Source: JADJOY01 sp016713535 [NCBI: Deltaproteobacteria bacterium]
GTDB lineage: Bacteria > JADJOY01
Length of the DNA stretch: 64,000 bases
NCBI GenBank assembly: GCA_016713535.1
Contig: JADJOY010000039.1
Coordinates: 62,001-126,000, forward strand
Direction: 5' to 3'
Below, piece after piece: positions 1 through 10,200 of this stretch. How positions within the stretch are numbered: the stretch's first letter is position 1; each line of letters opens with the position of its first letter. Both the position numbers and the translations under genes were made by a program. Under the pieces are notes generated by a model, which did no database searches, had not been told where the DNA came from, and was given only the letters and a program-made list of their open reading frames with translations.

Positions 1-285
1 CCGGAGGTGACGTTCGTCTCCAGCATCACCGGAACCCGGCTCGCTTCCGCCGAGGACATCCGCGCGGCGCTCGAGGTCCAGTTCTCGGGGCCGGTGCGGT
101 GGTTCGCCGCCGCGCGGCACCTCGCCGAGAGCGCCCCCGAGCTGGTCGTACAGGCCGGTCCGGGGTCGTTCTTGACAGGCACCCTGCGCCGCATCGAACC
201 TCGGCTGCGCACGTTCGTGGTCGACGACCTGGACGGCGTGAGGCAGCTCCGCGAGGCCGCCCACCGATTGTTGACACCCCGATGA
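1..285 (+). CDS. fabD: Malonyl-CoA:ACP transacylase, C-terminal part (partial)
   Basis: The window opens inside this gene; codons read in frame from base 1 to a TGA at 283-285, giving the last 94 residues. The tail matches the end of FabD-type acyltransferases: an FxxPV-like pairing helix (FSGPVRW), then the [10 protein letters not shown] signature in place of the usual E-x-GPG-x-L-x-G, followed by a short arginine-rich end. FabD moves malonate from CoA to the ACP phosphopantetheine arm to start fatty-acid elongation, and acpP follows directly. The catalytic Ser/His region lies upstream of the window. A polyketide-type AT domain is possible from the fragment alone, but the acpP neighbour favours FabD. 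Confidence 0.85.
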   Translation, partial: PEVTFVSSITGTRLASAEDIRAALEVQFSGPVRWFAAARHLAESAPELVVQAGPGSFLTGTLRRIEPRLRTFVVDDLDGVRQLREAAHRLLTPR

Positions 286-298
286 GAATCGGTATGCT
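271..298 (+). promoter_or_regulatory. Candidate sigma70-type promoter of acpP
   Basis: A perfect TTGACA at 271-276 is followed after 16 bases by TATGCT at 293-298 (4 of 6 consensus matches). It overlaps the last codons of fabD and would start transcription near 305, giving acpP a leader of about 160 bases. That fits the need for much higher ACP expression than FabD. Seen by eye only. Confidence 0.5.
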
Positions 299-463
299 TG
301 CCCGAAGTCGCCCGCTGGACGCGCGATCCACCCGATCTGTAACGCGTTTTTTGCCCGTAAAAGCGACAATTTCGCGAGCCTCGGCGTGCCCCTTCGCGGG
401 TCCGGACCGATCCCGGTTCGCATCACGTTCGATAGACAACTGGGACACAAGGGAGAGGTGCAG

Positions 464-703
464 ATGACTCCAGACGAGATCATGGCGAAGGTCAAAGAGA
501 TCATCGTCGAGCAGCTCGGCGTGAACGAGGACGAAGTCGTCCCCGAGGCGTCGTTGCTCGAGGATCTGGGCGCGGACAGCCTCGACATCGTCGAGCTGGT
601 GATGGCCTTCGAGGAAGAGTTCGACATGGAGATCTCGGACGAAGAGGCCGAGAAGATCCACACCGTCGGCGAGGCGGTGAAGTACATCCAGGATCACCTC
701 TGA
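464..703 (+). CDS. acpP: Acyl carrier protein
   Basis: The product is 79 residues, acidic and typical of type II ACP. The phosphopantetheine attachment motif [10 protein letters not shown] places the modified serine at residue 39. The ATG at 464 was chosen over upstream in-frame starts because GGGAGAGG (451-458) lies just before it and the protein then starts at the family N-terminus. ACP carries growing acyl chains in the cytoplasm. fabD is upstream, but fabG (usually between fabD and acpP) and fabF (usually after acpP) are missing here. A strong hairpin terminator follows. Confidence 0.97.
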   Translation: MTPDEIMAKVKEIIVEQLGVNEDEVVPEASLLEDLGADSLDIVELVMAFEEEFDMEISDEEAEKIHTVGEAVKYIQDHL

Positions 704-787
704 GAGCAGTCTGCGCTTCGAACCATCTGCTCGCCCCGAGCGGTTTCGCGACCGGCGAGCACACCGAGCGGACCCCACGTCGAGACG

Positions 788-816
788 CCCCTCCCCGCGG
801 AGGGGTTTCGTGTTTG
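788..816 (+). terminator. Rho-independent terminator after acpP
   Basis: A perfect 7-bp stem CCCCTCC/GGAGGGG (788-794 with 799-805), a 4-base loop and a T-rich tail (TTTCGTGTTT) lie 85 bases after the acpP stop. It separates acpP from the rpiB-glyA-nrdR-rib run. Confidence 0.75.
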
Positions 817-912
817 GAGTGACGTGAGCGGGAGCGCTGTGCTATCCAGTGCGCTGCGCCCGTCCCCCGAAAACCGCCCGATTTCGTAGCGTTCCCCTCT
901 CACGGAGGTCAC

Positions 913-1365
913 GTGATCCTCGCCCTCGCCAGCGACCACGCCGGGTTCGAGCTCAAGGAAGACCTGAAGCGCTTCCTGGCGGACCTCAAGATCGAGGTCA
1001 AGGACTTCGGTCCACGCGACGACGCGTCGGTCGACTACCCCGACTTCGGCTCGCAGGTCGCGCTGGCCGTGGCCGCGGGGATCGCGCAGGGTGGCGTGCT
1101 GGTGGACGGCTCGGGCATCGGCATGTCGATCGTCGCCAACAAGTACCCGAAGGTACGCGCGGCGCTGGTGTCGAGCGTCTACGCGGCACGAATGGCGAAG
1201 CGCCACATGGGCGCGAACGTGCTCTGCCTCTCCGGCTGGTTCACCGGCAAGGGCGAAGCGCGTGAGATGGTTCGCACCTGGGTGGAGACCGAGTTCGAAG
1301 GCGGGCGCCACCAGCGGCGCCTCGACAAGATCCGCGAGATCGAAGATCGCGTGAAGACCGAGTGA
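913..1365 (+). CDS. rpiB: Ribose-5-phosphate isomerase B family (active-site variant)
   Basis: The 150-residue product matches RpiB/LacAB in length and overall sequence: SDHAGFELK near the N-terminus, the [13 protein letters not shown] phosphate loop, RMAKRH and an EGGRHQRR tail. The start is a GTG at 913 with GGAGG at 904-908. RpiB interconverts ribose-5-phosphate and ribulose-5-phosphate; the latter feeds the riboflavin genes just downstream. Odd point: the catalytic cysteine of E. coli-type RpiB (CGTGxG) is replaced here by Asp65, while the His of the xxH motif (His98) is kept. The position next to glyA is the usual deltaproteobacterial arrangement, so this is the native copy and not a stray paralogue. 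Confidence 0.9.
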   Translation: MILALASDHAGFELKEDLKRFLADLKIEVKDFGPRDDASVDYPDFGSQVALAVAAGIAQGGVLVDGSGIGMSIVANKYPKVRAALVSSVYAARMAKRHMGANVLCLSGWFTGKGEAREMVRTWVETEFEGGRHQRRLDKIREIEDRVKTE

Positions 1366-1384
1366 GCCGAAAGAGACGAGATCC

Positions 1385-2659
1385 ATGACAGCAAAGCCGA
1401 GTTCGTTCAGCACGCCGCTCGCGGCGAGCGACCCCGAGATCTTCCGCACGATCCAGGACGAGACGCGCCGTCAGGGCGGCCAGCTCGAGATGATCGCGTC
1501 CGAGAACTTCGTCAGCCGCGCCGTGCTTGAAACCGTCGGCACCGTGCTTACCAACAAGTACGCCGAGGGCTACCCGGGCCATCGCTATTACGGCGGCTGC
1601 GTGCACGTGGACGAGGCCGAGAACCTCGCTCGCGACCGCGCCAAGAAGCTGTTCGGTGCCGCGCACGTGAACGTGCAGCCCCACTCGGGCTCACAGGCGA
1701 ACATGGCGGTCTACTTCGCGTGCCTGAAGCCGGGCGACACGATCCTCGCGATGGACCTCGCGCAGGGGGGGCACCTCACCCACGGCAGCCCGGTCAACTT
1801 CTCCGGCAGGCTCTACAAGGTGGTGTCGTACGGCGTGGAGCGCGGCTCCGGCCGGATCGACATGGATCAGGTGCGCCAGCTCGCTCACGCCGAGAAGCCG
1901 AAGCTGATCATGACCGGAGCCTCGGCCTACCCGCGCGCCATCGACTTCGCCGCGTTTCGCGTCATCGCCGACGAGATCGGCGCGGTGCTCGTCGCCGACA
2001 TCGCTCACCCCGCGGGGCTGGTGGCGAAGGGCCTGCACCCGAGCCCGGTGCCCTATTGCGACTTCGTCACCACGACGACCCACAAGACGCTGCGTGGGCC
2101 GCGCGGCGGCATGATCATGGCCGGCGAGCAGAGCGCGAAGGCGGTCGACTCGCAGATCTTCCCAGGTATCCAGGGCGGTCCACTGATGCACGTGATCGCC
2201 GCAAAAGCGGTGGCGTTCCGCGAGGCGCTGAGCGACGACTTCGGGGCCTACGCGAAGCAGATCGTCTTGAACGCTCAGGCGCTCGCCGCGACCCTGGTCG
2301 GCGGTGGGCTCGATCTGTGCTCCGGCGGCACCGACAACCACCTGGTCTTGATCGACCTCACCAAGACCGGCATCTCCGGCAAGCAAGGCGAGCACGCCCT
2401 GGATCGAGCCGGGATCACGGTCAACAAGAACATGGTGCCCTACGACACCCGCAAGCCGATGGAGACGAGCGGTGTGCGGCTCGGCACCCCGGCGCTCACC
2501 ACCCGCGGAATGAAGGTGGCGGAGATGGAAGCGATCGGGCGGATGATCGTTCGCGTGCTCGAGAACCCCGAGGACGCGAAGACGCTCGAGCAGGTGCGTG
2601 GCGAGGTCGACGATCTCTGCAAGGGCTTCCCGCTCTACACGGAGCGACTCGTCGGATGA
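1385..2659 (+). CDS. glyA: Serine hydroxymethyltransferase
   Basis: The product is 424 residues, full length for SHMT. It is PLP-dependent and converts serine plus tetrahydrofolate to glycine plus methylene-THF. The PLP lysine is Lys234 in [14 protein letters not shown]. Other family marks are [20 protein letters not shown] and the C-terminal [14 protein letters not shown]. One small deviation is [11 protein letters not shown] where ADxAHIAGLVA is common. It starts 19 bases after rpiB, and its stop overlaps the nrdR start (ATGA), so the genes are probably co-transcribed. Confidence 0.97.
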   Translation: MTAKPSSFSTPLAASDPEIFRTIQDETRRQGGQLEMIASENFVSRAVLETVGTVLTNKYAEGYPGHRYYGGCVHVDEAENLARDRAKKLFGAAHVNVQPHSGSQANMAVYFACLKPGDTILAMDLAQGGHLTHGSPVNFSGRLYKVVSYGVERGSGRIDMDQVRQLAHAEKPKLIMTGASAYPRAIDFAAFRVIADEIGAVLVADIAHPAGLVAKGLHPSPVPYCDFVTTTTHKTLRGPRGGMIMAGEQSAKAVDSQIFPGIQGGPLMHVIAAKAVAFREALSDDFGAYAKQIVLNAQALAATLVGGGLDLCSGGTDNHLVLIDLTKTGISGKQGEHALDRAGITVNKNMVPYDTRKPMETSGVRLGTPALTTRGMKVAEMEAIGRMIVRVLENPEDAKTLEQVRGEVDDLCKGFPLYTERLVG

Positions 2660-3132
2660 AGTGTCCGTTCTGCGCCAAGGACAAGGACCGCGTCATCGAC
2701 TCGCGGACCAGCCGCGACGGTGAGCTGATCCGGCGCCGCCGCGAGTGCCTGAAGTGTTCGCGGCGCTTCACCACCTACGAGCGGGTCGAAGAGAACCTGC
2801 CGATGGTGATCAAGAAGGACGGCCGGCGCGAGCCGTACGACCGTCAGAAGGTGATCGCGGGAATTCGGCGCGCATGCGAGAAGCGACCGGTGTCGACCGA
2901 GCAGGTCGAGCAGGTGGTGCGCAACATCGAGGGCTACCTGCAGGACACCGGCGAGTCCGAGATCGCGAGCCGTGACATCGGCGAGCGCGTGATGATCTCG
3001 CTGCGCGACCTCGACCAGGTCGCGTACGTGCGGTTCGCGTCGGTGTACCGTGAGTTCAAGGACCTGAACGCTTTCATCGAGCAACTCAACGAGCTGTTGC
3101 GCAAGGGTCCTCCCGCGGCGCACTCGTCGTGA
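2656..3132 (+). CDS. nrdR: Transcriptional repressor NrdR
   Basis: The 158-residue product has an N-terminal zinc ribbon formed by Cys3, Cys6, Cys31 and Cys34, then an ATP-cone domain (about 49-139) starting with the [15 protein letters not shown] block. NrdR binds NrdR boxes upstream of ribonucleotide reductase genes and represses them when dATP is bound. The ATG overlaps the glyA TGA. Linkage with glyA and rib genes is conserved in many proteobacteria. No ribonucleotide reductase gene is in the window, so its target is elsewhere. Confidence 0.97.
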   Translation: MKCPFCAKDKDRVIDSRTSRDGELIRRRRECLKCSRRFTTYERVEENLPMVIKKDGRREPYDRQKVIAGIRRACEKRPVSTEQVEQVVRNIEGYLQDTGESEIASRDIGERVMISLRDLDQVAYVRFASVYREFKDLNAFIEQLNELLRKGPPAAHSS

Positions 3133-3133
3133 C

Positions 3134-3781
3134 ATGTTCACCGGGCTGATCCAGGCGCTCGGCACGATCCGTCGCCGCGAGGCACGGGCCGGCGGGGTGC
3201 GCTTCGAGATCGAGAGCGCGACTCCTTTCGAGGACGTCGAGCTCGGCGAGAGCATCGCCGTCGACGGCGCTTGCCTCACGGTGGTGTCGTTCTCCGGTGC
3301 GCGGTTCGAGATCGACGCCTCCCCCGAGACCCTCGCGAAGACCACGTTGGGCGCGCGACGGGAAGGCCACCTGGTCCACCTGGAACGCGCGATGCGGGTC
3401 GGGGACCGCCTCGGCGGACACATCGTGCTCGGCCACGTCGACGGCGTGGGGAAGCTGATGGCCCGCCGCGTCGAGGGCGACTACACGTTCCTCACCTACG
3501 AGGCGCCGGCCGAGGTGCTGCCCTACCTCGTGCCGAAGGGCTCGATCGCGATCGACGGCGTCAGCCTCACGGTGAACGCGCTCACCGATCCACGCTTCGA
3601 GATCGCCATCATCCCCCACACCAGCGCCCACACCCACCTCACCCGCAAGGGGGTCGGCGAGGGCGTGAACCTGGAGGCGGACGTGCTCGCCAAGCACGTC
3701 GGACGGCTCCTCGAGGCATGGCGGGACACGACCTCCGGCGGCGCCCTCACCCGCGAGTTCCTCGAGAAACACGGCTACTGA
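3134..3781 (+). CDS. ribE: Riboflavin synthase alpha subunit
   Basis: The 215-residue protein has two tandem lumazine-binding domains (about 1-97 and 98-200), beginning with the family hallmark MFTGLIQALG. It dismutates two 6,7-dimethyl-8-ribityllumazine molecules to riboflavin and a pyrimidine. Family motifs seen are SIAVDGACLTV in the first domain and SIAIDGVSLTVN in the second. The ATG lies one base after the nrdR stop. ribD, which commonly sits between nrdR and ribE, is absent. Confidence 0.97.
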   Translation: MFTGLIQALGTIRRREARAGGVRFEIESATPFEDVELGESIAVDGACLTVVSFSGARFEIDASPETLAKTTLGARREGHLVHLERAMRVGDRLGGHIVLGHVDGVGKLMARRVEGDYTFLTYEAPAEVLPYLVPKGSIAIDGVSLTVNALTDPRFEIAIIPHTSAHTHLTRKGVGEGVNLEADVLAKHVGRLLEAWRDTTSGGALTREFLEKHGY

Positions 3782-3845
3782 CGAAGGCCCCTGCATTCGC
3801 GGCGTTTCCTTGAAGCAGGAGCGCTCGCTCGATTACCCTCACGCG

Positions 3846-5096
3846 ATGCCCATGAAGCACCGCGCCACGGTCGAGGAAGCGTGCGACGAGCTTCGTCGCG
3901 GGCGGATGCTCATCCTCGTCGACGACGAGGATCGCGAGAACGAGGGCGACCTGGCGATCGCGGCGGAGCACGCCACCGCCGAGGCGATCCACTTCATGAC
4001 CCGCCACGGCCGCGGGCTGGTGTGCATCGCCCTGACCGAGGACCGCATCGCCGAGCTCGGCATTCGCATGATGACCGAGGAGAATCGGTCGAGCTTCGGC
4101 ACCGCGTTCACGGTATCGGTCGACGCCCGCCTCGGCATCGAGTCCGGCGAAGGCGCCGCGGACCGGGCGCACACGGTGAAGGTGCTCCTCGACCCCGCCA
4201 GCTCGGCCGACGATCTCGCCAGTCCCGGTCACCTCTTCCCGCTGCGCGCCCGCAAGGGCGGCGTGCTGGTGCGTGCCGGCCAGACCGAGGGTTCGGTCGA
4301 CCTCTCGCGGATCGCGGGGCTCCAGCCGGCTGCGGTGATCTGTGAGGTCATGCGTCCCGACGGGACGATGGCGCGCATGCCGGATCTCGAGGCCTTCGCG
4401 GGCGAGCACGACCTCAAGATCCTCACGGTCGCCGACCTCATCGCCTACCGGATGCGCAACGAGCGGCTCGTCCACCGCATCGCCGAGTCGAAGCTGCCCA
4501 CCGTCCATGGCGGTGAGTTCCGGGTAATCGTCTACAAGAACGATGTGGATCCGCACGAGCACCTGGCACTGGTGAAGGGCACCCTCGAGCCGGGCCAGCC
4601 CACCCTGGTCCGCGTTCACTCCGAGTGCCTGACGGGTGACGTCTTCGGCTCGATGCGCTGTGACTGCGGCGAGCAGCTCCATGCCGCGATGGAGATGCTC
4701 GATCGGACCGGCAGTGGCGTGATCGTCTACATCCACCAGGAAGGTCGCGGCATCGGCCTCGGCAACAAGATCCTCGCGTACGCGCTCCAGGATCAGGGCA
4801 AGGACACCGTCGAGGCGAACGAGGCGCTCGGCTTCAAGCCCGACCTGCGCGACTACGGGCTCGGCGCGCAGATCATCCGCGACCTCGGCATCACCAAGAT
4901 GCGGCTGATCACCAACAACCCCACGAAGATCACCGGGCTCGTGGGGTACGGGCTCTCGGTGGTCGACCGCGTGCCGATCGAGGTCCCGCCCAACGAGGTC
5001 AATCGGCGCTATCTCGAGACCAAACGCGCGAAGATGGGCCACGTGCTCAACCTCGAGCCGGACGCCGAGCCGGCAGCAGCGGCCAGGGAGGCGTGA
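3846..5096 (+). CDS. ribBA: Bifunctional DHBP synthase / GTP cyclohydrolase II
   Basis: Two fused enzymes in 416 residues. The N-terminal half is 3,4-dihydroxy-2-butanone-4-phosphate synthase, with the acidic metal loop [12 protein letters not shown] and the RxGHxFPLRA-like region. The C-terminal half is GTP cyclohydrolase II, with the zinc ligands in [20 protein letters not shown] and the conserved [11 protein letters not shown] loop. Together they feed both riboflavin precursors. The ATG at 3846 gives the usual N-terminus; a TTG at 3810 is also open but less likely. The TGA overlaps the ribH start (TGATG). Confidence 0.96.
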   Translation: MPMKHRATVEEACDELRRGRMLILVDDEDRENEGDLAIAAEHATAEAIHFMTRHGRGLVCIALTEDRIAELGIRMMTEENRSSFGTAFTVSVDARLGIESGEGAADRAHTVKVLLDPASSADDLASPGHLFPLRARKGGVLVRAGQTEGSVDLSRIAGLQPAAVICEVMRPDGTMARMPDLEAFAGEHDLKILTVADLIAYRMRNERLVHRIAESKLPTVHGGEFRVIVYKNDVDPHEHLALVKGTLEPGQPTLVRVHSECLTGDVFGSMRCDCGEQLHAAMEMLDRTGSGVIVYIHQEGRGIGLGNKILAYALQDQGKDTVEANEALGFKPDLRDYGLGAQIIRDLGITKMRLITNNPTKITGLVGYGLSVVDRVPIEVPPNEVNRRYLETKRAKMGHVLNLEPDAEPAAAAREA

Positions 5097-5565
5097 TGGC
5101 GGTGATCCACGAAGGTCAGCTCGTAGCCAGCGGGCGCAAGTTCGGCATCGTCGTCGGACGCTTCAACGCGTTCGTCACCGAGCGGCCCTCGACGGCGCCA
5201 TGGACGCGCTGCTGCGTCACGGCGCGAGCGCCGAGGACGTCGAGGTGGTGCGCGTCCCCGGTTCCTTCGAGATCCCCCTCGCGCTCCAGTGGCTCGCGGC
5301 CGCCAAGCGCCATCACGCGATCATCTGCGTCGGCGCGGTGATCCGCGGCGGTACCCCTCACTTCGACTACGTCGCATCCGAGGTGACCAAAGGGGTCGCG
5401 CACGTCCAGCTACAGTACGGTATCCCCGTGGCGCTCGGCGTCCTGACCACCGACAGCATCGAGCAGGCGATCGAGCGGGCCGGCACCAAGGCAGGCAACA
5501 AGGGCTGGGACGCGGCGATGAGCGCGATCGAGATGGCCGACCTCGCCTCCCGACTTCGCGGCTGA
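5096..5565 (+). CDS. ribH: Lumazine synthase (frameshifted)
   Basis: The first 30 residues (MAVIHEGQL, then [14 protein letters not shown]) are in one frame; the rest, from MDALLRHGA through [27 protein letters not shown] and the [15 protein letters not shown]-terminus, is in the next. One missing base around 5185-5190 (CCCTC where a two-leucine codon pair is expected) accounts for the break. Restored length is about 156 residues, normal for the 60-mer or pentameric enzyme that joins DHBP and the ribityl pyrimidine. Because every other motif is intact and the gene is essential in its operon, I read the shift as a sequence error and not a dead gene. Confidence 0.9.
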
Positions 5566-5608
5566 ACGAACCCGTCCCCACGCCGGGATCTGCCCGGCGA
5601 ACCAGATC

Positions 5609-6049
5609 ATGAGCTCCCGACACCGCGCACGGACGCTGGCGCTACAGGCGCTCTACGGCATGGAGCTCAAGGCGCCCCGTGACGTGGAAGCCGAGCTCGC
5701 CAAGTTCCTCGACCACTTCCACCCGGACGAGGGACTCAGACCGTTCTTCCTCGCGCTGGTGCGCGGCACCCTCGCCAACCGTGGCGAGATCGACGCCGCC
5801 CTCGAGCGCTGCTCGCAGAACTGGAAGCTCGAACGAATGCCGGCCGTCGACCGCAACCTGCTCAGACTGGCCTGCTACGAGATCCTCCACGAAGCCGACG
5901 TCCCCCCCGAGGTGACGATCACCGAGGCCGTCGACCTCGCCAAACGGTTCGGTGGCGCCGAGACCCCGGGGTTCGTCAACGCCATCCTCGACCGCGTCGC
6001 CCGCGAGTGTGGCCGTCTGGCCGAGAAGCCCGCCGCCCACGCGCGGTGA
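5609..6049 (+). CDS. nusB: Transcription antitermination factor NusB
   Basis: The 146-residue all-helical protein opens with the typical SSRHRARTLALQALYGME and ends with EAVDLAKRFGGAETPGFVNA, the NusB C-terminal signature. NusB with NusE binds boxA RNA in rRNA antitermination. It follows ribH by 43 bases, the standard ribH-nusB pairing. Start is the ATG at 5609; no strong Shine-Dalgarno sequence is seen. Confidence 0.96.
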   Translation: MSSRHRARTLALQALYGMELKAPRDVEAELAKFLDHFHPDEGLRPFFLALVRGTLANRGEIDAALERCSQNWKLERMPAVDRNLLRLACYEILHEADVPPEVTITEAVDLAKRFGGAETPGFVNAILDRVARECGRLAEKPAAHAR

Positions 6050-6068
6050 AGCGGCCGAGGGACAGCAC

Positions 6069-6515
6069 ATGAGCGAGATCAAGCTCGCGCTGTTCGCGGC
6101 CTTCGCGACCCTCTACGTCGTCGCGTGTGCCGCGACGGACGGACTCTTCAATCGCTTGATCTTCCGCGAGCACCGCCGGCTCTCGTACTTCTCCACCGAG
6201 AAGCGGCTCATCTACCTGCGCGGCGAGTGGTCGTGGATCTCGGTCCTGTTCCTCGTCTATCTGGGATTCGTCGCGCCGAGCCTGGCGAGCCTCGCGATCG
6301 GCGGGCTCCGCTACCTGTTCGTGTTCTGGCTGATTTTCCTGCTCGTGAACTGGGACGTGATCTTCGGGCGGATCGTCTTCGACGACTGGCTGGGCGACAC
6401 GCCGAGCATGAAGCTCTTCGGCCTCGGCTGGATTCACACCTCGATCTGGGTGAGCATCGGTGCGAGGCTGGTGCTGGCGGCAGCGATCGCGTACGCGCTG
6501 CGTCGGTTCGGCTGA
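6069..6515 (+). CDS. Small integral membrane protein, unknown function
   Basis: The 148-residue protein has about four hydrophobic stretches: roughly 5-25, 55-75, 78-98 and 125-145. A charged loop (residues 27-52, with REHRRLSYFSTEK) lies between the first two and a DDWLGDTPS loop precedes the last. I do not recognise a named family. It starts 19 bases after nusB on the same strand and is followed by a CBS protein, so it may be transcribed from the rib-nusB unit. The ATG at 6069 was chosen because it begins the hydrophobic N-terminus; a longer upstream reading would overlap nusB. Confidence 0.75.
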   Translation: MSEIKLALFAAFATLYVVACAATDGLFNRLIFREHRRLSYFSTEKRLIYLRGEWSWISVLFLVYLGFVAPSLASLAIGGLRYLFVFWLIFLLVNWDVIFGRIVFDDWLGDTPSMKLFGLGWIHTSIWVSIGARLVLAAAIAYALRRFG

Positions 6516-6584
6516 GCCGCCGCCCGGCGCTGGGCGCCGACACCGCGGATCTGCCACCCTTCGACGCTCTCGGAAAGGACCCTC

Positions 6585-7022
6585 ATGCAGCCCGTTCGTC
6601 CACTGCTCGCGCGCACCCTCGTCACGGTCAAGCCGCTCGACACGATCGCCCACGCACGCAAGCTGGCGGTGCAGCATCGCATCAACCAGCTACCCGTCGT
6701 GCAGAAGGGAAAGCTGGTCGGGATCCTCACCGACCGGGACCTCCGCGACGCGTTCCCGTCCGTGTTCGACGAGGCGGCGCACGATGGCGCGGACAAGCAC
6801 GCCAGCGGTTGGTCTCCCGACCACGTCCACGTCGAGTCGGTGATGACTCGCGACGTGCACACACTGGCGCCCGACATCAGCCTCGCCGACGCGGCCCGAC
6901 TGATGCGCGGACAGCGCATCGGCGCGGTGCCGATCGTCGAGGCGGACGGGACGCTTCTCGGGCTCGTCACCCGCAGCGACGTCCTCGACGCCTACGTGCA
7001 GCTCGACGCGCGCAGGGGCTGA
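6585..7022 (+). CDS. Two-CBS-domain protein
   Basis: The 145-residue protein consists almost entirely of two CBS motifs (about 1-62 and 82-140), each with the GxLVGILTDRDLRD or GxLLGLVTRSDVLD strand-helix ending. Such stand-alone pairs bind adenine nucleotides and act as regulatory modules. No enzyme domain is attached, so the partner is unknown. The VMTRDVHTL stretch before the second domain is typical of this group. It ends 7 bases before the convergent small membrane gene. Confidence 0.88.
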   Translation: MQPVRPLLARTLVTVKPLDTIAHARKLAVQHRINQLPVVQKGKLVGILTDRDLRDAFPSVFDEAAHDGADKHASGWSPDHVHVESVMTRDVHTLAPDISLADAARLMRGQRIGAVPIVEADGTLLGLVTRSDVLDAYVQLDARRG

Positions 7023-7028
7023 GTGGCC

Positions 7029-7235
7029 TCAGGGCGGCGCCGGGATCTCGCGCCGGAAGTTCAGCTTTCCGAGCAGCCACATCATCGGACACCACCGGCT
7101 GAAGGCGCTCTGAAGCAGGTTGAGTCCCACGAACGCCGTGAAGAGCAGGAAGCCCGGGTGGACCCAGTAGCCGAGCGCCACGCTCAGCAGGACGAAGAAG
7201 CCACCCACCATCCGAAGCGCTTCGTTGATCGTCAT
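7029..7235 (-). CDS. DUF2892-family (YgaP-type) inner-membrane protein
   Basis: The 68-residue protein has two transmembrane helices (about 9-24 and 28-45) and the family layout MTINEALRMVGG at the start and CPMMWLLGKLNF near the end. Members of this family occur alone or fused to rhodanese domains, and this copy is stand-alone. Its ATG shares one base with the stop of the RND permease gene (TGATG), so it is the last gene of the efflux operon. Function is unknown. Confidence 0.82.
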   Translation of the reverse strand: MTINEALRMVGGFFVLLSVALGYWVHPGFLLFTAFVGLNLLQSAFSRWCPMMWLLGKLNFRREIPAPP

Positions 7236-10200
7236 CACACGTCTCCTTCGACGGCGACGGCTCGCGGGCCGGTCTCGGCGCCTCGCACCATCGCGTAGAT
7301 CACGGGCACCACGCCCAACGTGAACAGCGTCGAGGCGAAGATCCCGAAGATGAAAGCCCACGCAAGGCCCGAGAAGATCGGGTCGAGCGTGATCACCCAG
7401 GCACCGAAGATGGCCGCGCCGGCGGTGAGCAGGATCGGCCTGAGCCGCACAGCCCCGGCCTCGACGATGGCCTCGGCGAGCGGTCGACCGCGGCCACGCT
7501 CGACCTCGATGAAGTCGATCAGGATGATCGAGTTCCTGACCACGATGCCGGCCAGCGCGATCATCCCGATCATGGCCGTCGCGGTGAAGAAGATCGGTGA
7601 CGAGTAACCCGCCACCGTCTTGCCGGCCACGACGTTGAGCAGCCAGAAGCCCGGCAGGATGCCGATGATCGTGAACGGGATCGCCGCCATGATGACGAGC
7701 GGGATACCGAAGCTCTGGGTCTGCGCCGCCAGCAACACGTAGATCCCGGCGAGCGCCACGCCGAACGCGATCCCGAGATCGCGGAACACGTCGAGGGTGA
7801 TCTTCCACTCGCCCTCGCCCGCCAGGTCGACCCGGAAGCCCGCGGGCGATGGTTGCGCGGCGAGCTGGTCCTCGATGCCGAACACCGCTTCCACGGGCGA
7901 GGTGCCGGCGACCTCGGCGGTGACGAACGCGAAACGCCTCAGGTCCTTGTGGTAGTGGACCACCTCGTCCGTCTCGGAGACCGGGCGCACGAGGCTCGCG
8001 AGCGGCACGAGGCTTCCGTCCGCCGAGCGCAGTCGCAGCGTCAGCGCGTCGTCGAGCCGCGCACGTTGCGCCTCGGGCAGGCGGACCTGGATCGGTACCG
8101 CGTTGCGCTCGCCGCGCACGTGCAACGACCCCGCGGGCGCCCCGCCGATCGCCGCCGAGAGCGCCTTCACCACCTCGGCGGCGGCGATGCCGTGGAGCGC
8201 CGCCTTCTCCCGATCGACCTCCACCATGTGGCGTTCGCGCGGTTCTTCGGCCGTCGAGTCGACATCCACGACGCCGGGCACCGCTCGGAACAGCCCCCTC
8301 GACCCGCCGCGCTTCCGCGGCGATCTGCTGGTAGCTCGCCTCCTCCGGTCCGTAGACCTCGGCGACCACGGTGGCGAGCACGGGCGGCCCCGGGGGAGTC
8401 TCGACGATCTTCAGGTTCGCGCCCGTACGCGCAGCGATCTGCTCGATCTCGGGCCGGAGCCTGAGCGCGAGCTCGTGGCTCTGCATCTGGCGCTCGTGCT
8501 TCGGCAGGAGGTTCACCCGAACCTCCCCGACGTTCCCGCCGCGGCGCAGGAAGTAGTGGCGCACCATGCCGTTCATGTCCGTCGGACCGGCCTCGCCCAC
8601 GTAGGTCTCGAAGTCGCGCACCTCGGGTACACGCGCGAAGAGAGCCTCGAGCTCACGCGCCACGCGGTCCGAGTCCTCGAGCGCGGTGCCATCCGCGGTG
8701 TCGATGACCACCACCAGCTCGTCCTTGTTGCCGAACGGCAGCATCTTCATCGGGACCAGACCGCCCAGCGCGAGCCCCACCGATGCCAGCAGCGCCACGA
8801 CCACCGCGGACAGGAAGAGCGCACCGCGGCGCCGCGAGGCGAGAAGCCAGCGAGCGTGCCGGCGGTACATGTCCACCACCGGTCCCGAGGCCGACTCGTG
8901 CGCGGGGTCGGCCGCCGTGCTCGCGTCGCCGCTCGGACGCGGATGGTGCTCCTTCTTCAGCAGTCGATAGGCCGCCCACGGCGTCACGGTGAACGCCATC
9001 ACGAGCGACAGCAGCATCGCGAGCGGGACGTGGTACGGCATCGGCCGCATGTAGGGTCCCATCATCCCTGTGACGAAGAACATCGGCAGGAACGACAGGA
9101 TCACGGCGACGGTCGCGAGGATCGTCGGCGGCCGCACCTCGTCGACCGCGAAGAGCGTCGCCGCGCGCGGCGGCAGCTTCCCGAGCCGCAAGTGGCGGTG
9201 GATGTTCTCGACGTCGACGATCGGGTCGTCGACCAGAAGGCCCAGCGACAGGATCAGCGCGAACAGCGTCACGCGGTTGATCGTAGCCGACCATCCACCC
9301 GCCGAGCAGCGTGAGCGCCAGCGTCATCGGCACCGCGAGGGCCACGATCGCGGCCTCGCGGGTGCCGAGGCTGAGCGCCAGCAGCGCGATGATCGTCACC
9401 ACCGCGATCGTGAGGTGCTTGACGAGCTCGTTCACCTTCTCGTTCGCTGTCTCGCCCCAGTTGCGGGTGACGCGGACGTCGACGTCGCTCGGGATCGACT
9501 TCCCGCGCAGCTCGTCGACGCGCGCCAGCACGTGCTCCGCCACGGTCACCGCGTTCGAGCCCTTGCGCTTGGCGACGGTGATGGTGGCCGCGATGCGTGT
9601 GTCGCCCGCCTCGGGCTCGCCCGGGCCAAACCCGATCCGTGAGTAGCTGGTGGTCTCGGCGCCGCCGTCGTGCACGGTCGCGACGTCGCGCAGGTACACC
9701 GGCGCCCCCCGCCGTGCCCCCACGACCACCCCCTCGACCTCCGCCGCGCTCGACAGAAACGGCCCGACGTCGACCGTGGTCTCGCGTCCATCGGCGACCA
9801 GGGCGCCGGCGCGGACCTGGCTCGAGGCTCCCGACAGCGCGCCGACCACCTCGGCGACGGTCACGTCACGCGAGACCAACCGCGCCGGATCCAGTGCGAT
9901 CGTCACCTCCCTGCTCCGCCCGCCGATCACGTCGATCCGCGACGTGTCCTGGACCTGACCGAGTCGGAGCGCCGTCTCGTCCGCGATCCTGCGTAACGCC
10001 AGCTCGTCGACACCCGATCCCGGCTTGGGGAAGAGGGTGAGGGTGACGAAAGGCAGGTCGTCGATCTCGATCGGCTTGACCAGCCACCCCGCGACGCCTC
10101 GCGGCACGCGGTCCGCGTTCATGGCGATCTTGTTGTAGAGCTTGACGATGGATCGCTCGCGGTCCTCCCCGACCTTGAAGCGCACCGTCACCACCGCCTG

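Noticed and set aside
3100-5100. FMN riboswitch for the rib genes
   Set aside because: nrdR, ribE, ribBA and ribH are nearly contiguous and leave no leader long enough; no conserved RFN-like elements were seen.
5096-5565. ribH as a true pseudogene
   Set aside because: All catalytic segments remain on both sides of a one-base change, the operon is otherwise intact, and similar breaks recur in unrelated genes of the window.
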